Notes: a model not told the origin generated them from the sequence alone. 9,420 nt of DNA from Planctomycetia bacterium (GCA_022616395.1 JAKEEV010000053.1:1-9420), one strand, 5' to 3'; counted from the stretch's first letter, positions 1 through 7,835 are shown. Numbers and translations: made by a program.

Positions 1-225
1 GATCCGCTGCTGATCTGGTCGCTGATGGGAGACGGGCAGGTGGACGAGAAGCTGCTTGCGAAGCGCGACAAGCAATTCAACGTGAACACCAAACAACTGC
101 GCGAGCAGCGCGGTAAAGGTATCGGGTATGAAGTCCCGAACGTCTCAACACCCGCGAATATGGACACAATCGGTCGTCAGTGGACCAACAACGGTGATGA
201 CAAGCCGACGCCGAAGAAGAAGTGA
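1..225 (+). CDS. C-terminal end of an unrecognised protein (5' truncated)
   Basis: The frame is open from the first base of the window (reading D-P-L-L-I-W-S-L before the first in-window Met at base 25) to a TGA at 223-225, so this is the last 74 residues of a gene that starts outside the window; the Met at base 25 should not be taken as the start. The segment is polar, with a charged stretch (DEKLLAKRDKQF) and a disordered, lysine-rich tail ending in KPTPKKK. I see no transmembrane segment, catalytic motif or recognisable domain, and cannot assign a function. It runs convergently towards the large minus-strand cluster and is separated from it by 139 bp that contain palindromic repeats, so it is unlikely to be in the same transcription unit. 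Coding is supported by the uninterrupted frame to the edge and a sensible polar tail, but the piece is short. Confidence 0.6.
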   Translation, partial: DPLLIWSLMGDGQVDEKLLAKRDKQFNVNTKQLREQRGKGIGYEVPNVSTPANMDTIGRQWTNNGDDKPTPKKK

Positions 226-274
226 AGTCGCCGCGTGTTGAAAGTAGGCAACTCGCGGAGCGAGTGATTGCTTC

Positions 275-361
275 CTGTAGGACAGGCAAAATGCCTGTCT
301 CTTTCTGTAGGACAGGCATCTTGCCTGTCATTGCTTCTGACAGGCAAGATGCCTGTCCTAC
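275..361. repeat. Three-copy palindromic repeat cluster (GACAGGCA-n3-TGCCTGTC)
   Basis: Three small palindromes share the arms GACAGGCA and TGCCTGTC around a 3-nt loop: 281-299 (loop aaa), 311-329 (loop tct) and 339-357 (loop aga). The first two are direct copies with a period of exactly 30 bp (275 and 305). The third is inverted relative to the second, so 307-330 and 338-361 form a perfect 24-bp inverted repeat with a 7-nt spacer. The cluster lies between two convergent genes and starts 3 bases after the stop codon of the 1155-residue gene. I associate this element type with planctomycete genomes from memory; what is seen directly is the symmetry and copy number. It may be a REP-like dispersed element. 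Confidence 0.9.
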
Positions 362-365
362 TTTT
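307..365 (+). terminator. Possible terminator between convergent genes
   Basis: The perfect 24-bp inverted repeat (307-330 with 338-361) is followed on the plus strand by four T residues (362-365), so a transcript of the leftmost gene would end in a long stem and a short U tract. In the minus direction the stem follows the stop codon of the 1155-residue gene within a few bases, but no U tract follows it. It could end transcription from both sides. The T run is short and the element is a repeat, so the termination role is inference. Confidence 0.35.
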
Positions 366-3300
366 CACCTCGCGTCCTGTTCGCGCAGAAGTGCGGCCAT
401 CTCGCGGTGAATGCGTCGGCGAATTAGGAACTCATCCTCATCGAGCCAGGCGCGCACTGTCGCGCCGAGGGTGAATTCGTCGGTCACCACCGACCGGACA
501 ACGGTGTCAATGAGTCTCAGCGGTTGAAGCGTGTAGTAGCGGTTGGTGGAGCTATCCACATTCAGTCGGTCGAGTCTCTGGAAGATTTCTTCGAGGCGGC
601 CCAGCGCGATCCCGGCCGGCGCAAAGCCGAGCGCCTCCGCGTAGGCCAGCGCGACTCGTGTTCGCGTCCGCAGGTCGTCCGCTTTCGTGACGAATAACGA
701 CTCGCGCGCTGCATTCAGGATGCGATTTCCCGCCTCTTCATCGCCGGCCGCGAACCAGCCAATCGCCAGCCCGATCCGTTCCGCTGGGATCGCGCGAGTG
801 TCTCCCCATTCTCCGCGCGCGGGGTCAAGCACTTGAATGAGGGCATCCGCCTCGGCGGTCAGTCCGTACTTCCGAGTTGTACGGAATACGCGGGGAGCAG
901 CAGCGCTGACTGCCGGAAGTAATCGGCCCGTAGCGACTTCGCGCACGAGGTATCGAAGGAGCTGGTCGGCCTCTGGCGCGGGAGCGACAGCAACCGCCGA
1001 CTCAATCGTCGCACTTTGAAATTGCGTCAGTCGCCGAGTGCGCTCCTCATCGGTCCAGCGTCCGGCCTGGAGCCACGTTTCCAGCCAGTCGAGAATCGTT
1101 GGAACCAGTTCAAGCAGTGGAGTCAGGACCGATGGTTCAAGATAGGTCGCCATGTCGAGAAGCGCGAACCCCACTCGCGGAACCGTGCTGGTTGTTGGCT
1201 CAGCAGCAGTGATCGCGAGTAACGCGCGTGCTTCATCGTTCAACTGAATTGTGTCAGAGTGCGCGCCCAGCACGGAGAGCCGCTCGCCGAGTCGGTCAGT
1301 TCCCCAGAAGGGTTTGAGATCAAGCCCGCGATAAGCGCGCACGTGGGCCAGCGGTTCCAGAATGCGGCAGTGCTCTCGCAGGCGATCCACGGAGTAGCGT
1401 GCGAACTCGGGGAGTCGGTCGATCCGCTCCTGAAGTTCCGCGGGCAAGCCCGGCTTGGGTGATCGGCCTTCGTGCGCGTCCTTGATTCGGTGAAGGAACA
1501 GATCACCGAGAGCCGCGTGCCCGGCTGGATCGACTCCTGGGCCACTGAGTCGCCCCAAAGATTTCCGCGCCCAAGCGGACCAGTCGCGTGAGAGCGTACG
1601 TTCTCCGAGTGCGCCCAACCCCCAGGCCAAGAGGAGCGTTGCGTATTCTTTCGTGGCTTCGATCTCCGCGTCCAGCCCGGCCCAGAGCAACCGTCCGCTT
1701 CCGATCGCGTGATTCTGCACCCATTCCAGCACCGGCTTGCGCACGCTTGCGAGCCATCCCCGCGCTGTCTGGAATCGTTCGGGTGTGGCAGTTCCCCGAA
1801 ACCGCAAGAATGAAGGCTCATCGAGATCCAGACCCGGTCCGCGGTCGTGTAATCGACGCACGAGCCGATCGCGCCAGCGGGCCAGCCCCAGCGTATCACC
1901 ATCACACGACTTCGCTACGGCCGCACGAGCTAACCACGCTCCCCGAAGCGGAATGTCGTCAAATTGCTGGTCGAGAATCGCCAGCACACGCGGAAGCGCT
2001 GAGATGAACTCTGGCGGCGGAGTGGACCGTAACCCGAACATCGCGGAGAGAGCAGCGACCACGCGCCCGGTTCCGGGGCGAGCTGGTTCACCCAACCAGC
2101 GTTCCAGATCCATGCCGCGTTCGCCACCTTTGGCCGCCCGACATTCAGCAACCGCCCACTGTTCAAGCCATGCTTCCGGCGGAGTCGCGCAATCCCAGAT
2201 TGCATGAACCCAACAGACGGCCGCATCGAGTGACCGGCCGGTTGCACCATAGACGCCGGCCAATTCCGCCCAGCGCTCGGCTCGCTGATCTGAATCGAGT
2301 TTGGGGAAGTCGGCGAGCAACTGCCCTTCGAGATCGTGTCGGCGGACAGCTCGATCATGACCATGTAATAGGGCGTCCGCGGATGAGAGTTTCCGCTCAA
2401 CCCGTTCTCCGTTGCGCCCAGCCGCAGCTCGTGGAGAAGCGCGGTTGGTGTGTCCGGGCGGTCGTGGGTTCGGCTGATCCTCCTCCCGGCGCGCGGATCG
2501 TTTGCGCCCGCTTACCCAACGCAACAGGCGCGCAAGCGACTGAACCATCCAGTGGGGTTGCGCGGGCGGTGTTGTGGTCGGTGTCTCCTCCTGTTCGGCG
2601 TGAGTGTCGGGTTCCGGTTCCAATTCGGTGCCGACCGGATCGAGTTGAACAGCAATCCGCGCAAACGCGAACGGATTATCGAGGAGTCGATCCGATTCGA
2701 GCGCCAGGCGTGGAGGCGCGACATACTCCACGCGGGCACGCAATGGCTGGAAGGCCGCGAGCGGAACCGTGTGAATGCTCAATTCGCCCTCGCTTACCGA
2801 TTCCAGCCAGACGAGGCGATCCGCTGCCAGTGGAAGTTCGCGAGCCAGCACACTTGCCCGAATCGCCGGTCGCAGAGCGCAGCCAGAAGGAACAAACAGC
2901 GACCGCACACGAGGATCAGCCTGATACCCCTGACACGGAAGCGGAAGAACCGCGTTCCCATCGTCTTCCGTGGCCCGACGCACAAGCACGCGCACCTCGT
3001 CGCCAGTTCCAGCCGTTGCGACCTGAAACCGGAGAAGGAGACGTTCATCGGCCGTGCGGCAGAAGTCGTGGAACGCCTCCTGCTCGCCTTTCGTCAGCAC
3101 CCAGACCGTTTCATCTCGTGGAGTGCGATCCGCAACCAACCGCAAGCGCACGGGGATCAGACTCGTCGAACCTGGACTCTGCGATCCAATCTGAACAGAC
3201 CGAAGCGAGATTTCTTGGAGAAGCGGTTCGGGAACTGGACCGGGTAGACAGCTCACCTCGCGTTCCGGGGTGCATAACAGCACACACTCCGAAGGGACGA

Positions 3301-3832
3301 CCAGATGCGATGCGAGTGGGTGTTCCCATCCCCACGCACTCCAGACGTTCGGCGCCTGCTCGCGATAGACTCGCGGTTGCTCACTTGACTCAATCGCCCA
3401 CAACAGGACCGATGTCGGGGGAGCATTGACCGTGACCCACGCTCGGTCCGCGTAAGGTTCGTCCAGGAGTCGAACGCCGACCGGCGCATGACAGAGTCTG
3501 CGGACGCGAGCGACGAATTGCGCCAGAAGTTGATCCGGCACGTCGAACAGAACGAGGCCGGAACTCGAGGTCTCCGAGCGCCGAAGGGGAAGAAGCTCCG
3601 CCCAGCATCGCGCGGGATGAGTCGGAATGACCGATCCGCCCTGCACTCGCACTCCTAGTCGCACGAGAGCCGCAAGCGATTCACGAGCGAGCGGTTCGTC
3701 TGGTTCCAGCCAGAGATGTCCGTGATTATCACACGCGACACGCACCGGCGCCTGCGAGACAATCGCTGGCACCAGTCCACTGGCAAGCGCAAGCCGAAGC
3801 GCATCAAGATTTGGGAAGAACAGCGCGGGCAT
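365..3832 (-). CDS. Large scaffold-like protein, diverged paralogue of the upstream 1172-residue protein (1155 aa)
   Basis: I do not recognise a named family with certainty. The protein aligns end to end with the 1172-residue product encoded just upstream, from the start (FFPNLDALRLALASG against LLFPDLDTLRLALTSG) to the last 30 residues (LDEDEFLIRRRIH against LDDDEYLVRRRIH). Residues 1-400 look beta-rich with conserved patches, including a DERL patch near 262 and VPSGCALRP near 314. Residues 401-490 are a low-complexity linker (acidic and Thr/Pro-rich, then Arg-rich) containing a Trp-flanked amphipathic stretch at 427-450. Residues 500-1155 are helix-rich and TPR-like in texture, including LDAAVCWVHAIWD. 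No signal peptide, membrane span, Walker motif or vWA metal motif is visible. The ATG at 3832 is chosen because it aligns with the paralogue's start; no Shine-Dalgarno precedes it. It is the last gene of the minus-strand cluster. A scaffold or adaptor role for the FtsH-like protease is inference. Confidence 0.88.
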   Translation of the reverse strand: MPALFFPNLDALRLALASGLVPAIVSQAPVRVACDNHGHLWLEPDEPLARESLAALVRLGVRVQGGSVIPTHPARCWAELLPLRRSETSSSGLVLFDVPDQLLAQFVARVRRLCHAPVGVRLLDEPYADRAWVTVNAPPTSVLLWAIESSEQPRVYREQAPNVWSAWGWEHPLASHLVVPSECVLLCTPEREVSCLPGPVPEPLLQEISLRSVQIGSQSPGSTSLIPVRLRLVADRTPRDETVWVLTKGEQEAFHDFCRTADERLLLRFQVATAGTGDEVRVLVRRATEDDGNAVLPLPCQGYQADPRVRSLFVPSGCALRPAIRASVLARELPLAADRLVWLESVSEGELSIHTVPLAAFQPLRARVEYVAPPRLALESDRLLDNPFAFARIAVQLDPVGTELEPEPDTHAEQEETPTTTPPAQPHWMVQSLARLLRWVSGRKRSARREEDQPNPRPPGHTNRASPRAAAGRNGERVERKLSSADALLHGHDRAVRRHDLEGQLLADFPKLDSDQRAERWAELAGVYGATGRSLDAAVCWVHAIWDCATPPEAWLEQWAVAECRAAKGGERGMDLERWLGEPARPGTGRVVAALSAMFGLRSTPPPEFISALPRVLAILDQQFDDIPLRGAWLARAAVAKSCDGDTLGLARWRDRLVRRLHDRGPGLDLDEPSFLRFRGTATPERFQTARGWLASVRKPVLEWVQNHAIGSGRLLWAGLDAEIEATKEYATLLLAWGLGALGERTLSRDWSAWARKSLGRLSGPGVDPAGHAALGDLFLHRIKDAHEGRSPKPGLPAELQERIDRLPEFARYSVDRLREHCRILEPLAHVRAYRGLDLKPFWGTDRLGERLSVLGAHSDTIQLNDEARALLAITAAEPTTSTVPRVGFALLDMATYLEPSVLTPLLELVPTILDWLETWLQAGRWTDEERTRRLTQFQSATIESAVAVAPAPEADQLLRYLVREVATGRLLPAVSAAAPRVFRTTRKYGLTAEADALIQVLDPARGEWGDTRAIPAERIGLAIGWFAAGDEEAGNRILNAARESLFVTKADDLRTRTRVALAYAEALGFAPAGIALGRLEEIFQRLDRLNVDSSTNRYYTLQPLRLIDTVVRSVVTDEFTLGATVRAWLDEDEFLIRRRIHREMAALLREQDAR

Positions 3833-3852
3833 GATGGAAGTGTAGTGCGCCT

Positions 3853-3966
3853 ACAATCAATCGGAGCCGGAAGCGTCAGCGACGGAATGGTTTCTTACAC
3901 TCCGTCGCTGACGCTTCCGGCTCCGATCAACAACCGTCGCTGACGCTTCCGGCTCCGATTGATTGT
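3853..3966. repeat. Three-copy inverted and direct repeat between the two paralogues
   Basis: A 26-bp core occurs three times: once forward (from 3861) and twice inverted (3902-3927 and 3934-3959, which are direct copies with a 32-bp period). The outer pair forms a perfect 33-bp inverted repeat, 3853-3885 with 3934-3966; the inner pair forms a perfect 27-bp one, 3860-3886 with 3901-3927, with a 14-nt spacer. The right arm ends one base before the stop codon of the 1172-residue gene (TAG at 3970-3968). The core contains GGAGCCGGAAGCGTCAGCGA, which I recall as common between genes in Gemmata-type genomes (unchecked). Either pairing could form a strong hairpin in the polycistronic transcript between the paralogues. 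Confidence 0.92.
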
Positions 3967-3967
3967 T

Positions 3968-6900
3968 CTACAGGCCGCCCGCGTCGAGATTTCGTTTCAT
4001 GTCCGCGTGAATCCGGCGGCGCACCAAGTATTCGTCGTCATCGAGCCATTTGCGGCCGGACTGACCGAGCGCGGAGTCTTCGCTGACCACCGCGCGGATC
4101 ACTTCTTCGGCCAAGTTGAGGTGAAAGCGCGAATAATACTGTGCCGTCGTCCAGGTGTTGGTGATCTTCGACGGAGACATCTTGCGGAACAGTTCGATGA
4201 TGCTGTGCAGTGCTCGTTCCGGCGGACCTTGCCCGAGCGCGGTGACGTATGCCTTCGCCAGTTCGGTGTAGTCTTTTGGCGGCAGCGAAAGCGCGTTCGA
4301 GCCGAGCAACTCGTTGCGTGCCTCGGCGAGGATCGGCTCGGCCTGATCGTTGAGACCCAGCGTGAGCCAGCCGCCCGCGAGGTTGAGCAGTGTCTGAAGG
4401 ACCGCGCCCCACTGCTCCGGCTTGGTCTGGTGCTTCTTCTTCAAGTCAGCGGTACTTGCTCCGCGAAGCACCTCGTTTCGGAGCTTGGTCAGGAACCGGT
4501 CGATGTCGTCACGCAAGCCGAGTTTCTTGAAGCTTCTCAGAGTCTGACCCGCGACCGCGTTGATGAGTTTGAAGCGAGCGTCATCCGCCTTCGAGTGAAC
4601 CAGCGCGGTGAAATCGTCCACCAACTTCTTCACGAGGTCGTCGCGGTTGTAGTTACCGGCCAGGCGCATCGCCCGCTCGATCAACTCGCCTTGCTTCTTG
4701 GGAAGATCGGGCGACTCGGTTGCCGCACCTGTCCCGGCGGTGAGCGCGGCAGGAACGAGATTGAGTAACTCGACTGTGAACGCCTCACCCACGCGCGCGG
4801 AGAGCGGAATGGACTCGTGCAGAACGTAGAACTGCACCTCCTTGAGCGGCTTCCCTTGGACGCCGTCCTTGTAGAGCTTGCGAATCTTGTCCGCGAGCTT
4901 GTTCGGTTCGCGGATCGTTTGCAGTTCGGCGAGTTCCTTCTTCATCGCGTCGCCGTGCTTGGTCCACGCCGCGTACGGGTCGGGCTTCTCCTGAGGCTCG
5001 ATGATCTGCGATTGCTCGCGCATCCGGTCCACAACGTACTCGGCGAGCTTGTACGGATTGTTAACCGGCCCGGTTCCACCCTTCTTCTTGATCTCTTCCA
5101 ACTCCGCGAGTAGTTCACCCGACATCTGACCGGTGTGAGGTTTGCCCGCGAACACCTGATCGACTCGATACTTCATCGCCTTGTAGAGGAAGTTACGAAC
5201 GACCGACGCAGTGACCGCTTGATCCGCTTGCGGGTTTCCACCGGAGGGGATTGGGCCTTCCATGATCTTGCGGGCGTCGTCGAGCAGCTTCTTGGCCTGT
5301 GTCGTCTCGTTCAGGCGCGCCAGCGCGAATGAGAAGAGCAGGTCGATGAGCGGCAAGTTCGCCTTCAAGTGTTCGTTCTTCTGAGCGGTCACCGAATCCT
5401 CTAACCATTTGCGAACCGCTCCGTGCAGTTCAACCGACTTGTCACTCACGACGCGCACGCGGTCGGAATCCTTCAACCCCACGACGCGCAGAAACCGCGG
5501 CATGTCGCGTTCGGCTTCCAGTCCGCGTTCAAGCAGCCGCTGAAGGAGTCGGTCGCGAACGCGAGCCAGTCCGAGGACATCCGCGCCGGAGAGTTGCGCG
5601 AGGCGATAGCCAACGAGCCACACCGCGCGGACGGGGAGCGAGTTTTCATTGGCTTCGAGGTACTTCTGCACCGCGGGTAAGCGTGTGAGGAGCCACGTGG
5701 GGACCGGTTGCTGGGCCGCAAGCCACAAAAACGACGCGGCCACTGCGCGCGAAGCTTGCAGGCTCGTCCCCTGGTGATTGAGCAACTTGTCGAACTCGTC
5801 GGCCTTGATTGTGTTCCCTGCGCCGGGCAACTCACTACGAACCCACCCCGCGAGCCACTGAGCGGGAAGCGGCTCGACGTCCCACAGCGCGTTCAGCCAA
5901 CACACAGCCGCATCGACAGATGATTCCTTCCCCTGCTTGGCACCCGCGTAAGCAGCAGCGAGTTCCGGCCAGAACGCTTGTCGTTCCGGTGAGTCGAGCG
6001 GCCCTTCGAGCGCGAGAAACTGAGCTTCGAGTTCCTTCGCGCGGAGTTCCCACTCGTTGGGCTTCTTCACTTCTTCTGGTGGAGGAATGACATCGGCTGG
6101 CGTGGTGAACTTGGCGGCTGGTTTTCCTTTCCCCGCGCTCTTCGCCGGGCTGACGCCCTTCGGGGCTTTCACATCGTCATCGCCCTTACCGCCCTTCGGT
6201 TCTTTCTCTCCCTTGTCGGGCTTGGTCTTCGGGCCGCCGGTGTCCTTACAAATGAAGTTCTCGAAGTCGAATCGAGTCGCTTCGATCCACGCGGAGAGCG
6301 GCTTCTGTTCGGCTTCGATGATGTAATCGACCCAGTCTTCAAGCGAACGGAACGCCGCATCCGGCACGCTTTCAGGCGTGAAGCCAAGTTTGTCGTCTGG
6401 ATAGAGCCACACCACTTGGTCCGCGTCATCTGCGAGTAACTTCCGCACTGCATCGCGGCGGAGCGTGGGGTGCAATCGCCGGCCGACCGGCAGGAACAGG
6501 TTCGGTAACTTCCAGAACGGCTTGAAGCCGAGCGCATCATCGAGCGGCAGTGCTGGTGGAGAAAGCTTCGAGGGCCGCACGCGAAGAACGACCGTGCGAT
6601 TTCCCTTCGTGTCGGTCGCGACCGCGAACATGAGCCGCTGAGTGAGCCGTTCGTCGGAGTCGCGCACAAGCGTATCAAGTTGCTCGATGGCTTTCTCGCG
6701 CAGCACCCAGAGTTCGGGAATGTCGGCCGCGTTTCCTCCGGTGAGCTTCAGAGGCACGGTCATCTTCTTGGGGGCTTTGGTCTCGGTCCAGCCAACGGGT
6801 GCCGTTGGCAGTTTGAACTGCATGATGTCGTAAACGTCCTGGAACTGAGCTTCGTCCAGGTAGAGCCACTCGCGCGGAGCGCGGATCAGGATGAACTGCT

Positions 6901-7486
6901 TCTCCGGCGCGCGGATTTGAGCCGCGAGCGCGTGCGCGTGGCCGACTTCGGTCCAGACGCGGGTGCCGGGCGTTCGTTCCAGGTATGCTCGAACTTCCCC
7001 CTTTGTGCTCGACGCGCTCTTGTCCAGTGCGCGGAGCAGTGTGTAATAAGGCGGCCCGATCACACGCAGAAGCACGCGCTTGTTGTCTTGCTCGCCGGGT
7101 GCCGCGAACCAGCGGAAGCCTTGCCGGTCGTTGCCGAGCCGAAGCATTTCGGTGACGAGCAGCGGAAGATCGTCCGCGACTTCCAACTCGAAGAGTACCG
7201 GAGCCTGAGCGGAAATGTTTGGCGCGACCGACTCGCGTGTAACGGGAAGGAGCTGCGGCCAGCAGGTGACTTCCTGCGGGTCTCCTGCGTGTTTCTTTGA
7301 TCCCTTCACGCCGATGCGGTCGAGGTTCTTCGTGGCTGTCTTCGTGAGGTTCGCGGTTGGCTCGACGTAAATCTTGCCATCAGCATCGACACTGACGGCA
7401 GCGGGCGCAAGGCTCACATCCGTCGGGATCGTGCCGCTTGTGAGTGCGAGTCGGAGCGTGTCCAGATCGGGGAACAGCAGGATCAT
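3968..7486 (-). CDS. Large scaffold-like protein linked to the FtsH-like protease (1172 aa)
   Basis: This is the fuller-looking member of the paralogous pair. Residues 1-60 form a start block (LLFPDLDTLRLALTSG) followed by an alternating-hydrophobic, beta-like stretch. Residues 75-400 contain the patches DSDERLTQRLMFAVA (277-291), FLPVGRRLHPTLRRDAVRKL (331-350), VVWLYPDD (358-365) and AFRSLEDWVDYI (378-389), which are the best conserved between the two paralogues. Residues 412-478 are a Lys/Gly/Pro-rich disordered linker. Residues 480-1172 are almost entirely helical in texture, with SVDAAVCWLNALWD near 523-536 and the closing block LDDDEYLVRRRIH. I see no ATPase, protease or vWA motif, no signal peptide and no membrane helix, so it is probably a cytosolic scaffold, sensor or adaptor. 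The ATG at 7486 aligns with the paralogue's start; no Shine-Dalgarno is present. It lies 91 bp downstream of the small LPHEHE gene, across a hairpin. From memory it may match domains described in FtsH 'ternary systems' (unverified). Confidence 0.9.
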   Translation of the reverse strand: MILLFPDLDTLRLALTSGTIPTDVSLAPAAVSVDADGKIYVEPTANLTKTATKNLDRIGVKGSKKHAGDPQEVTCWPQLLPVTRESVAPNISAQAPVLFELEVADDLPLLVTEMLRLGNDRQGFRWFAAPGEQDNKRVLLRVIGPPYYTLLRALDKSASSTKGEVRAYLERTPGTRVWTEVGHAHALAAQIRAPEKQFILIRAPREWLYLDEAQFQDVYDIMQFKLPTAPVGWTETKAPKKMTVPLKLTGGNAADIPELWVLREKAIEQLDTLVRDSDERLTQRLMFAVATDTKGNRTVVLRVRPSKLSPPALPLDDALGFKPFWKLPNLFLPVGRRLHPTLRRDAVRKLLADDADQVVWLYPDDKLGFTPESVPDAAFRSLEDWVDYIIEAEQKPLSAWIEATRFDFENFICKDTGGPKTKPDKGEKEPKGGKGDDDVKAPKGVSPAKSAGKGKPAAKFTTPADVIPPPEEVKKPNEWELRAKELEAQFLALEGPLDSPERQAFWPELAAAYAGAKQGKESSVDAAVCWLNALWDVEPLPAQWLAGWVRSELPGAGNTIKADEFDKLLNHQGTSLQASRAVAASFLWLAAQQPVPTWLLTRLPAVQKYLEANENSLPVRAVWLVGYRLAQLSGADVLGLARVRDRLLQRLLERGLEAERDMPRFLRVVGLKDSDRVRVVSDKSVELHGAVRKWLEDSVTAQKNEHLKANLPLIDLLFSFALARLNETTQAKKLLDDARKIMEGPIPSGGNPQADQAVTASVVRNFLYKAMKYRVDQVFAGKPHTGQMSGELLAELEEIKKKGGTGPVNNPYKLAEYVVDRMREQSQIIEPQEKPDPYAAWTKHGDAMKKELAELQTIREPNKLADKIRKLYKDGVQGKPLKEVQFYVLHESIPLSARVGEAFTVELLNLVPAALTAGTGAATESPDLPKKQGELIERAMRLAGNYNRDDLVKKLVDDFTALVHSKADDARFKLINAVAGQTLRSFKKLGLRDDIDRFLTKLRNEVLRGASTADLKKKHQTKPEQWGAVLQTLLNLAGGWLTLGLNDQAEPILAEARNELLGSNALSLPPKDYTELAKAYVTALGQGPPERALHSIIELFRKMSPSKITNTWTTAQYYSRFHLNLAEEVIRAVVSEDSALGQSGRKWLDDDEYLVRRRIHADMKRNLDAGGL

Positions 7487-7523
7487 TGGTGGCGATTGCT
7501 CGAAGGAGATTGTGGGTTTAGTT

Positions 7524-7554
7524 CAAAGCCCACTCGATTTGCGAGTGGGCTTTG
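7524..7554 (-). terminator. Terminator-like hairpin inside the gene cluster
   Basis: The arms 7524-7536 and 7542-7554 (CAAAGCCCACTCG and its exact complement) give a perfect 13-bp stem with a 5-nt loop. The layout AAAGCCC...GGGCTTT is typical of an intrinsic terminator, but the T run is only three long on either strand. It lies after the stop codon of the small gene and 38 bp before the start of the 1172-residue gene. It could partly stop transcription, setting a ratio between the first two and last two genes, or protect a processed 3' end. The hairpin is seen directly; its function is inference. Confidence 0.55.
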
Positions 7555-7577
7555 CGTTCACGACACACGGGGCGAAT

Positions 7578-7835
7578 CTACCCCTTGTTGCTGGACTTCT
7601 GCTTTTGCGGCTCGTTGGGCGTTGTGGTTGGCTGGTTCGGCTGAGCCTCACCTTCGCGCTCGATGATGACTTCGCCGAAGTCTTCGGGCTTCAGCCCGGT
7701 GATCTTCTGGACGAGCTGACGGTGCATCTGCTCGTGCTCGTGCGGCAGCGCGTCCGGCTCGGAGTCAAGTTTGATGATGATGTTCTGCTTGCCGGAGTTC
7801 GGATCTCGGCGAAGCATGATTGTCATTTCGGCCAT
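7578..7835 (-). CDS. Small conserved-looking protein with an LPHEHE motif (85 aa)
   Basis: The product starts MAEMTIMLRRDPNSGKQNII and has an alternating-hydrophobic beta-like N-terminus, then the His/Glu-rich helix LPHEHEQMHRQLVQKI, a GLKPEDFGEVIIERE segment that may form another strand, and a disordered Gln/Pro/Thr/Lys tail of about 20 residues. The three spaced histidines (HEHExxxH) could bind metal or form a polar interface; this is inference. A TTG start at 7868 would add 11 residues, but those come from the TTCCAAG repeat, whereas the ATG at 7835 has a good GGAG five bases upstream, so the shorter form is preferred. It sits between the FtsH-like protease and the two giant paralogues, all on one strand. 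The family is not firmly recognised; I recall small proteins with an LPHEHE signature beside such proteases but could not check. An adaptor or ubiquitin-sized tag role is speculation. Confidence 0.8.
   Translation of the reverse strand: MAEMTIMLRRDPNSGKQNIIIKLDSEPDALPHEHEQMHRQLVQKITGLKPEDFGEVIIEREGEAQPNQPTTTPNEPQKQKSSNKG

Noticed and set aside
275..361. CRISPR array
   Set aside because: The 30-bp period covers only two direct copies plus one inverted copy, the units are palindromes, there are no unique spacers of usual length and no cas genes nearby.
1240..1905. Minus-strand alternative frame of 221 codons within the 1155-residue gene
   Set aside because: It overlaps the real gene on the same strand in another frame, with Ser/Arg-rich composition and no similarity to the paralogue; a shadow frame.
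2170..3429. Long plus-strand open frame (419 codons) inside the 1155-residue gene
   Set aside because: It lies wholly antisense to a gene supported by a full-length paralogue, has Arg/Pro/Ser-rich composition typical of GC-rich shadow frames, and has no matching frame in the paralogue.
3853..3966. Insertion sequence or MITE with target duplication
   Set aside because: The arms are long and perfect but I see no target-site duplication, and the third direct copy fits a REP-type repeat better.
3959..4768. Plus-strand open frame (269 codons) inside the 1172-residue gene
   Set aside because: It is antisense to the conserved C-terminal half of the real gene and starts within the repeat region; it shows no domain and reflects codon bias on the opposite strand.
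3968..7486. vWA or MoxR component hidden in the large proteins
   Set aside because: No DxSxS metal motif and no Walker A/B pair could be found in either large protein.
7506..7511. GGAGAT on the plus strand as a ribosome binding site
   Set aside because: No start codon with a credible frame follows at suitable distance on the plus strand, and the surrounding genes run on the minus strand.
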